This document shows, piece by piece, positions 5,701-10,381 of a stretch of DNA of 10,381 nucleotides. Location of the stretch: positions 1 through 10,381 of the forward strand of contig JACVTC010000744.1 of assembly GCA_016946835.1 (NCBI GenBank), in the 5' to 3' direction. The DNA comes from Neocallimastix lanati (nom. inval.) (Eukaryota; Neocallimastigomycota; Neocallimastigomycetes; Neocallimastigales; Neocallimastigaceae). Below the pieces are notes generated by a model. It saw nothing but the letters and a program-made list of their open reading frames with translations, ran no database searches and had not been told where the DNA came from. Numbering within the stretch: the first letter of the stretch is position 1; every line of letters starts with the position of its first letter. The translations under genes and the position numbers were made by a program.

Positions 5701-8602
5701 TAAATTTTCAACAACTACAACCACAACGAATATAAAGCCAACGCCTAATACTGATGATGACTTTCTTACTAATGATGATTATATTATTTGGGATTCATTA
5801 CCTAAAGATTTACCATTCAATGTAGGATTTGCTGATAATAATGGTTATTATTTGTTCATTGAAGAATATAAAGGTGATCCAAGAATAGAAGTTAGTGTTT
5901 CATTATATGACGGTGTTGGTATAAAAATATGGGAAATTAGAGGAGGAGAAGATAAAGAGTATAGAGGTTATGCTTTCCCAGTAGAATATGTATATCCATT
6001 AAGTATAGATACCACTCTTAAATATGTTGATGAAGAACACTATGACAAACATAATTTCCTTAATAGTGATATTGTTAAAGATGTATATTCAAATAGTATT
6101 GAAATGAATTGTGAAACTGTATTAAATCAAAATGAGGCATTAGTATCAAATAATAAACAATATAGATTTTATGTTCAAAATACTGGTAATATGGTTATTA
6201 AACATAATAACAGAACTACTTGGTCTTCATTTACCGCTAATATTGAATTATTTGATCCACCATACCATATAGCATTTTCACCTATAGGAGAATTTATTTT
6301 AAGAGATAACAACACTTATTCTTCATGGCATACTTCTAATCCATTATTTTCTTTAATAAATACTGAAAAAAAGAATACTCTTTTAAACAAATACAAATTT
6401 TATTTAACCTTGTCAGATGAAGGCGAATTATTTGTTGAGGATCAATATCATAATTTATATTGGAGTAATTGGGATAAAAGATTATACAGTAATCATATAA
6501 GATTTGTAAATCCTATTTTATATGATATAACCTCTTGTAATGAACATGTCAGAAATAAATATATTAATTACATATTTGCAAAACCAGAATATTATGAATA
6601 CTATCTTATTCCTAACGATCCAACTAGTTTAGTTAAAAAATACTATTTTAATAATTTATTACCCGGTGAATTATTACAATCAAAATATAATGCCTCATTA
6701 AATATTACGGAAAATGAAGCCATATTTCATTATAAAAATTCTAGTAATGAAACAATATCTAAAACGTTGGAGTCATGTGAAAAAGATGGAGGGGTTAAAC
6801 AATTAAGATTAGATACTAAAGGATTGTTTTTAGATTGTAAGGAAAATAATAAAATTAAAACGATTACAAAAATACCTCTTGAGGATATAAGTGATTATGA
6901 AGATAAAATTAATAAAAATATCACCTATAACCATGATACATACTATAGTGCATATAACCGATTAAGCATTGAGTATCATAATAATATGGAACATCCTAAT
7001 TTGATGATTAATAATGTTTTAACCTGGGAACCAATATGGAGTTACGACCCTCCAGTAAGATATTTAAACAAAATTTCAGATACTAGCCATATAGAAATGG
7101 TAAATGGAAAAATTACCACGGATAATACTTTTACCATTCATGATAGATTATTATCGACAGATAAATCTGATAGATTTATCTATATCTCAAATATATTTGG
7201 ATTAGAATTTAATACTGGATTATATTATGGTATAACGTCAATGAACTTAAAAAATAAGAATTTTTATATCAATGATGATATTGTTATTAAAAATAGAAAC
7301 CAAATGGAATTAAAATATAAAGGCGAATATGATAAAATTGAATTAAGAAACAGTACTAATTATTTATGGGAAATGTACGGAGGATTTAAAGAGTGTGATT
7401 ATATTATTTCTAATGATGAAAATTGTAATACTTTGTATACACTGAATACATTAAATGTAACCTATGTATCGCCAACAATTAAAGAACGTAATGGAGTGAT
7501 AAATTTTTATAATAATTATTTACACTACATTGAATACAATAAAATTAATGAATTTAATATATTTAATATAACTGAATATACAAATATTAAAGAACCAATT
7601 TATTCATTATCATTAACTAAAAATGGAAATATAGGATTAAATGATAATCAATACTTATTGCATAAAGAATATTTTAAGCCCGATGAGTATTACTATATGT
7701 TTATTAAAAATAGAAATTTAATTTTGAAATCAAGTACGGGTGAATACAAATGGGCTGTTAACAAAACTATATCTAATAGACCATATGATGCAAAAGAAAT
7801 AAAAATAAGTCACTCTTTCGAAGAAGGAGAAATGTTATATTGTGGTGACTATTCAATGATTATTCTTAATGGTAAATTATTATATAGAGATCATAATTTG
7901 AAGACATCAACTGAAATAGATTATGTTAAAAATAACTCTGCGTATTTATTTAAAATAGAAGTTGGAAGTAATAATATTAGTTTTATAGATAAAAATAATA
8001 AAACTATTAATTCTATTAGATCTCCTATTATAAATAATAATAGTAGATTGTACTGTGATATTAGAACTCGTAGTATTGCATGGGACATTGGTAATAAGCA
8101 AATAATGTGGAGTTATCCAATAATCAATTCAACACCATCTACCTCAATATCTACATCCTCATCTACACCTGAACCTTTGAAACCTCAATCTAGAAAGTAT
8201 ATTTGGTTATATAATAGATATTATAAACAATGTTTATATATGGTTAACCAAAGAGGTAATAATATTAGATATGAAAAATGCAATAAATCATTAAAGAGTT
8301 TTAAATGGTATGTTGAAGTTATTAATGGTAAATCTTATTTAAAATCTGCAATTAACGATAAACTTTGTTTGATTGTCGATAAAAATGAAATATTATCAGG
8401 TAGATGTGATGAAAATCTTAATGATAAAGCAATTATAAAATATATTCCACAATTTAAATATATAAAATATAAGGAAAAATGTATTAGTGGAATTGACGAT
8501 GTTGATGATGAATATTCAGAACATTATTTAACTTTAACTACATGTAATGAATCTAACCTAAAAATGTTATGGGAACAAAAAGATGTTCCTAGTACCAATT
8601 AA
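2681..8602 (+). CDS. giant secreted multidomain lectin-like protein
   Basis: This is one uninterrupted frame of 1973 residues. The start is the first ATG after an in-frame TAA at 2654. Layout: signal peptide 1-17; Cys-bearing N-terminal domain about 55-275 (C57, C104, C158, C164, C241, C253); Ser/Thr-rich polar array 278-387; charged segment 388-497 bounded by RMRR (389-392), KR (482-483) and KR (496-497); Gly/Ala-rich hydrophobic stretch 499-520, then a likely helix to about 555; second Ser/Thr array 555-690 with GW at 577, 591 and 633; beta-rich segment 665-735; B-lectin-like region 776-860; KR at 909-910 and an acidic run; Thr/Asn-rich linker 927-1022; degenerate B-lectin-like sub-repeats about 1140-1812; Ser/Thr/Pro linker 1813-1836; ricin-B-like domain 1838-1967. 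It has many N-glycosylation sequons and no membrane anchor at the C-terminus. A secreted carbohydrate-binding role is likely. The paired polar arrays plus hydrophobic segment suggest, without proof, a membrane-active or pore-forming part. Confidence 0.9.
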   Translation: MLLKLALLITSLISIDAISINKAEIENINTSVNIIQYENAKSLNSANETKSKHVEFCIYTSNSMTKIIDPYYMDSDSSNNKIYFDNIEEYARYIGPNWFGVSYCGNNTIVNNVGEYFKVVENKNYDEQINLNKRDEEKNENENKNKDEEEIRYSGFKCLTFNECRENIKKVYDGFIKEGLKSIPLVSKNPAYNPYHPALIRVKGQNPDNINIITTMGYPYEGDKSLFDALKKDNKSDFIDCISVKNKEIAFTCTVSYTDEIQRTMTITNENGNSYHISNGILHGEGDTTTKEISNQIEIARTLSMSNSTNGSTSKGISNSFELAHNVIISESKAMTHNNETTHSDTTENSYSHMINEDHSHAVTKSKDSSSESNWSNSEESTTSKEYSRMRREDFENARATKYFKDAKVDTKSDLLNAFNYIEGTEVYKYIKDKVDKGINEGVDWAVADVIDDSIDGKLVDELLHARFDNEGVHSGPGSYSKRSTNNENIKHNYMKRDFTGVVEGIVGAANFLATGAGIYLQDQANIVQKKMLEAQIQQSADELNTQIAQAIAGTYTSGSSNTRGSTKGGAKTESEGWSDCITDSSGINKGWTNSTGYSDSYTTGHSETSTKENSVGDTTSIMLTSNFNKDSGWVNEESTSDTNTHGYTYGRSKQVNTNDQITYDQALDQSAQISFTISNTTSTSKVKTTTINVTPKEDGIQKIEALPLFKTEVTVWATGYVTESGKVKIKYNKSLVPISFKGFTHSLEFYGSYPRYDDGLVNPEFSKFVFYREDGKAINILKSGKYLSANEYITTTSGKYSFGLLNTGELVLCRGNKIKNTCDRVWSNKITTLDDGKNHDLKFFIGYNGHLYITAKNIYKDGISEVNYSNEYIEKLSKYAFNENKNYTLTEQRLELRNKLMEYLNKSKRARIPKEMEEEDDDDEDTRTTRTSKTTTTTKITKTNATTTTITITTTINTIKKSTTTATTTTATTTISNTNTNTISNTNTISNTNTNTNTNTNTNTNTKFSTTTTTTNIKPTPNTDDDFLTNDDYIIWDSLPKDLPFNVGFADNNGYYLFIEEYKGDPRIEVSVSLYDGVGIKIWEIRGGEDKEYRGYAFPVEYVYPLSIDTTLKYVDEEHYDKHNFLNSDIVKDVYSNSIEMNCETVLNQNEALVSNNKQYRFYVQNTGNMVIKHNNRTTWSSFTANIELFDPPYHIAFSPIGEFILRDNNTYSSWHTSNPLFSLINTEKKNTLLNKYKFYLTLSDEGELFVEDQYHNLYWSNWDKRLYSNHIRFVNPILYDITSCNEHVRNKYINYIFAKPEYYEYYLIPNDPTSLVKKYYFNNLLPGELLQSKYNASLNITENEAIFHYKNSSNETISKTLESCEKDGGVKQLRLDTKGLFLDCKENNKIKTITKIPLEDISDYEDKINKNITYNHDTYYSAYNRLSIEYHNNMEHPNLMINNVLTWEPIWSYDPPVRYLNKISDTSHIEMVNGKITTDNTFTIHDRLLSTDKSDRFIYISNIFGLEFNTGLYYGITSMNLKNKNFYINDDIVIKNRNQMELKYKGEYDKIELRNSTNYLWEMYGGFKECDYIISNDENCNTLYTLNTLNVTYVSPTIKERNGVINFYNNYLHYIEYNKINEFNIFNITEYTNIKEPIYSLSLTKNGNIGLNDNQYLLHKEYFKPDEYYYMFIKNRNLILKSSTGEYKWAVNKTISNRPYDAKEIKISHSFEEGEMLYCGDYSMIILNGKLLYRDHNLKTSTEIDYVKNNSAYLFKIEVGSNNISFIDKNNKTINSIRSPIINNNSRLYCDIRTRSIAWDIGNKQIMWSYPIINSTPSTSISTSSSTPEPLKPQSRKYIWLYNRYYKQCLYMVNQRGNNIRYEKCNKSLKSFKWYVEVINGKSYLKSAINDKLCLIVDKNEILSGRCDENLNDKAIIKYIPQFKYIKYKEKCISGIDDVDDEYSEHYLTLTTCNESNLKMLWEQKDVPSTN
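3512..3841 (+). other. first Ser/Thr-rich polar array (residues 278-387)
   Basis: This stretch is dominated by Ser, Thr, Asn, His and Glu, with alternating polar and apolar positions and few charged clusters. Such alternation favours long amphipathic beta strands. The end (an NWSNSEES motif near 374-381) resembles the GWVNEES motif at 633-639 in the second array, which suggests an internal duplication. The role is unknown. Confidence 0.6.
3845..4240 (+). other. segment with dibasic sites and a hydrophobic stretch (residues 389-520)
   Basis: The segment has RMRR at residues 389-392, KR at 482-483 and KR at 496-497; these are the type of site cut by Kex2 or furin-like proteases in the late secretory pathway. 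Immediately after the last KR comes a 22-residue Gly/Ala/Ile/Val-rich stretch (499-520) with a single acidic residue. If the sites are used, the two Ser/Thr arrays would be on separate chains and a new hydrophobic N-terminus would be exposed. Cleavage is inferred from motifs only. Confidence 0.5.
4343..4885 (+). other. second Ser/Thr-rich array and beta-rich segment (residues 555-735)
   Basis: The array has GW motifs at residues 577, 591 and 633, so the Trp spacings are 14 and 42, and a GYSDSYTT/GHSETSTK octad pair near 597-612. It is followed by a segment rich in beta-branched residues up to about 735. The polar strands followed by a Thr/Val-rich beta segment recall aerolysin/ETX-type folds, but no signature residue of that superfamily could be verified by eye. 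Confidence 0.5.
5006..5260 (+). other. B-lectin-like (bulb-type, mannose-lectin-like) region (residues 776-860)
   Basis: The pattern of a Gly-x-x-Leu-x-Ser start (GKYLSA), a strand ending in NTGELVL (807-813), a Trp-Ser element (VWSN, 826-829) and YNGHLYI (848-854) matches the beta-prism sub-repeat of GNA-type lectins. The sugar-binding motif QxDxNxVxY is not intact, so mannose binding by this unit is doubtful. Confidence 0.6.
5405..5458 (+). other. dibasic site and acidic run (residues 909-926)
   Basis: KR at 909-910 is followed closely by a run of Glu and Asp (about 917-926) that opens the Thr-rich linker. This may be another Kex2-type cleavage point that separates the N-terminal half from the C-terminal lectin half; this is inference from the motif. 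Confidence 0.45.
5459..5746 (+). repeat. Thr- and Thr/Asn-rich coding linker with (ACTAAT)n microsatellite
   Basis: Residues 927-1022 are almost only Thr, Asn, Ser, Lys and Ile. The first half is poly-Thr on ACT/ACA codons. The second half (about 5606-5702) is an ACTAAT hexamer array, encoding Thr-Asn, interrupted by ATATCT units. The six-base unit keeps the frame when copies are gained or lost. The product is probably a heavily O-glycosylated, extended linker between the N-terminal part and the C-terminal lectin modules. Confidence 0.9.
6098..8116 (+). other. run of degenerate B-lectin-like sub-repeats (residues 1140-1812)
   Basis: Recurring short blocks end in Trp with Ser or an acidic neighbour (near 1181, 1216, 1261, 1264, 1449, 1453, 1563, 1690, 1800 and 1810). 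They alternate with strands of the type NTGNMVI, DEGELFV, NGNIGL and KNRNLIL, as in beta-prism lectin repeats. The best preserved (1166-1174) keeps Q, N and V of QxDxNxVxY but lacks D and Y. Domain borders cannot be drawn by eye. Most sites look unable to bind sugar in the classical way. Confidence 0.5.
8192..8581 (+). other. C-terminal ricin-B-like beta-trefoil (residues 1838-1967)
   Basis: The domain opens with IWLYN, then C1851, C1867, W1876, C1896, C1909, C1934, C1955 and W1964. The Trp/Cys spacing is almost the same as in the first lectin domain of the downstream gene (W-9-C-16-C, W-20-C-13-C, C-21-C-9-W). The WY and LWE elements stand where ricin-type QxW motifs would be, but the Gln is not kept. 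A carbohydrate-binding role is likely by family. Confidence 0.7.
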
Positions 8603-8791
8603 TTAAATTTATATAAAAAAAAAATATTATTATAAAAAATATAGTAATATTAAATTAAATTATTTATTAGTATATAATATATAATTTTTTATTAATAATA
8701 AAAGTTATATGGTTCTATCTCACTTATATAATAATAAATAAAAATAATTTTTTTATAATTATAAATTAAAAATTAAATAAAAAACAAAAAT

Positions 8792-8876
8792 AAAAATTGG
8801 AAATTAAAATTTTTTTAAATAAATAAAATAAAATAAAAAAAATAAAGATTAGAAATTAAAATTTATTTTAAATAAA
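8792..8876. repeat. imperfect ~52 bp direct repeat, two copies
   Basis: A G-containing block followed by AAATTAAAATTT and AAATAA occurs around 8797-8823 and again around 8849-8875, with a 52 bp offset between the matching G at 8800 and 8852. The flanks are A-rich. It is related in style to, but distinct from, the 58-59 bp repeat just downstream. Confidence 0.6.
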
Positions 8877-8890
8877 AAAAAAAATATATA

Positions 8891-9050
8891 AAAAATAAAA
8901 ATATGAGTATAGTTTTATAGTTTAAATAAAAAAAAAAAATAAAATAAAAAATAAAAATACAAGAGTATAGTTTTATAGTTTAAATAAAAAAAAAAAAATA
9001 AAATAAAAAATAAAAATACAAGAGTATAGTTTTATAGTTTAAATAAAAAA
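8891..9050. repeat. 58-59 bp tandem repeat, three copies
   Basis: The core GAGTATAGTTTTATAGTTT begins at 8905, 8963 and 9022, giving periods of 58 and 59. Each core is followed by AAATAAAAA and an A-rich tract. Copies 2 and 3 also share the preceding ATACAA and differ mainly in the length of an A run; the first copy has ATAT there. This is a minisatellite of probable replication-slippage origin. Confidence 0.9.
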
Positions 9051-9651
9051 TATTAGAAATAATATATAAAAATTATTACAAATAAAAAAAATTTTAAATA
9101 AAAAAAAAAAATTACAACAAATACAATATTTTAAACAAAAAAATATTATAAATAAAATGTATATTTGAATATTATATGATATTAACTAATTTTATTATAT
9201 AATATGTTATAAATATTTTATTTATAATTTTTTTTAAAAGATTATTAGTTATAAGATTCTTCAAAATTTATTTATTTAATTATTTATTTTTTAAAATTAT
9301 AAAATATATATTTATATTATGATAAATAATTGTAAAAATGTAAAAATTTATTTACATTAAAAAAATATAAACATTATATTTATACCTAATATTAATGGTA
9401 CAAATATTACTATCCTATAATAAAGATACTATATTTATTTTTTTTTTAAAAAAAAAAAAATTCATAAATGTATAAATTGATTGTGTAATTTTAAATACTT
9501 CTAATCCTCTATAATTATTAAAATTTTCATTATAAATGAATTGTATTTTAATTAATAATTAGAAAATTATAATTAGTATATTTAAATGTTAATATAAATA
9601 ATTTATAAAATGATTTTTTTTATTAAAATATATTATAAATATATTATTAAA

Positions 9652-10381
9652 ATGTTATCTGAATTATTTATTATAATTAACATTTTAAGCAAATTTATTG
9701 CTGCACAAGAAAGTTATATTGATTCCGGATCAGCTGTTTGGATTTATAATAAAAGTATCAATAAATGTTTATATACTGTAGACTTTCTAGATGAACCTAT
9801 ATATTATACACGCTGTGATAATACTGAAAATGGAAAATGGTATATAGATAGTGTCGAAGATGGTATTTATATTAAGGCAGCTACAGATACTTCATTATGC
9901 ATGACTTATATTGATAATAAAATAAAATTAGATGAATGTAACGAAAACTCTATTTTATATTATGACGAAGTACTCCAATTTATAAAATTTAACGGTAAAT
10001 GTCTTAATATTATTACTGATAAAAATAATTCAGTTAATGATAGTAACTTAAATTTAGAAAATTGTAAAAGAAAAAATGAAAATATGATATGGGAAATATC
10101 AAATGTAATTCCTACTAAAAAAACATCAACAACTACTACTACTACTAAAATTACTACTAAACCTACACCAACTATAACTTCAGTATGGATATATAATGAG
10201 TATACTAATAATTGTTTATATGCTCCAGATTTTGAAAATGAAAGTCCAACCTATAAAACATGTGAAAATTCTGACGATTTTCAATGGTATGTTATGAATA
10301 CCACTGGAGGTAGTTACTTTAAATCTAAAAATAAACAAGATTTATGTATTCGAGTTTCAGATAATGATAACACTAAACTAC
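9652..10381 (+). CDS. secreted protein with tandem ricin-B-like domains, 3' end outside the window
   Basis: The frame is open to the last base; 243 residues are visible. From 9652, residues 1-18 make a normal-length signal peptide ending FIAA before Q19. The frame also has an ATG at 9610, the first after an in-frame TAA at 9595, which would add 14 residues with several Lys; I prefer 9652 but cannot exclude 9610. Lectin domain 1 spans about 28-150 (W30, C39, C55, W63, C83, C96, C117, C138, W147). A Thr-rich linker with KPTPT covers 151-177. Domain 2 begins at 178 (W179, C188, C204, W212, C232) and runs off the end. The Cys/Trp spacing matches the last domain of the upstream giant protein, so the two genes share a module. 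It probably acts outside the cell as a carbohydrate-binding protein. Total size and any catalytic domain are unknown. Confidence 0.85.
   Translation, partial: MLSELFIIINILSKFIAAQESYIDSGSAVWIYNKSINKCLYTVDFLDEPIYYTRCDNTENGKWYIDSVEDGIYIKAATDTSLCMTYIDNKIKLDECNENSILYYDEVLQFIKFNGKCLNIITDKNNSVNDSNLNLENCKRKNENMIWEISNVIPTKKTSTTTTTTKITTKPTPTITSVWIYNEYTNNCLYAPDFENESPTYKTCENSDDFQWYVMNTTGGSYFKSKNKQDLCIRVSDNDNTKL

Larger units (their letters stand above)
8603..9609. other. A-skewed intergenic region between the lectin-like genes
   Basis: There is no supportable gene in this stretch of about 1 kb. The part from about 8755 to 9130 is strongly A-rich on the + strand and holds two families of tandem repeats (listed separately). 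AATAAA at 8697-8702 could serve as a poly(A) signal for the large gene, but this hexamer is expected often in such DNA. The region after 9170 is mixed A/T and presumably includes the promoter of the next gene. Confidence 0.7.

Noticed and set aside
5341-5735. Long open frames on the minus strand (Val/Leu-rich) and in another + frame (Leu/Ile-rich)
   Set aside because: They are shadows of the Thr/Asn microsatellite in the giant gene. Repeated ACT/AAT units avoid stops in other frames, and the products are low-complexity.
8891-9050. CRISPR-like array
   Set aside because: The repeats are contiguous and A/T-only apart from the core, there are no unique spacers, and the genome looks eukaryotic.

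Overview
This window looks like nuclear DNA of an extremely AT-rich eukaryote. The best fit is an anaerobic gut fungus (Neocallimastigomycota). The grounds are almost pure A/T intergenic DNA with long homopolymers and TA or AAT microsatellites, intronless AT-rich genes for secreted proteins, Thr/Asn-rich linkers, Kex2-like dibasic sites in secreted proteins, and repeated ricin-B-like lectin modules. A dictyostelid is the main alternative. The assignment is inference; no rRNA or housekeeping gene is present to settle it.

Layout: three genes, all on the + strand. (1) 1551-2273 encodes a small Cys-rich protein with a signal peptide and a GPI-type tail. (2) 2681-8602 encodes a 1973-residue secreted multidomain protein. 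In order it has a Cys-bearing N-terminal domain, two Ser/Thr-rich polar arrays separated by a segment with dibasic cleavage motifs and a Gly/Ala-rich hydrophobic stretch, a bulb-type-lectin-like (B-lectin) region, an acidic then Thr/Asn-rich linker on a hexanucleotide microsatellite, a long run of further degenerate B-lectin-like sub-repeats, a Ser/Thr/Pro linker and a C-terminal ricin-B-like trefoil. (3) From 9652 (or 9610) to the window end lies the 5' part of another secreted protein with at least two ricin-B-like domains joined by a Thr-rich linker. The ricin-like domains of genes 2 and 3 share nearly the same Cys/Trp spacing, so they are paralogous modules.

The DNA between genes is low complexity, with two notable exceptions. 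A GC-rich island near 470-645 can form two good hairpins (11 bp and 13 bp) and ends in a T6 run; I read it as a candidate structured ncRNA of unknown class. A 58-59 bp tandem repeat lies in an A-skewed stretch at about 8891-9050.

Taken together, the locus appears to encode surface or secreted carbohydrate-binding proteins. The middle of the large protein (two polar arrays, possible proprotein cleavage, a hydrophobic segment, then lectin modules) resembles in outline an aerolysin/ETX-type pore-forming protein. That resemblance is structural inference only and is not demonstrated by any diagnostic motif. No complete new system can be claimed, but the architecture of the large protein and the structured island deserve follow-up.
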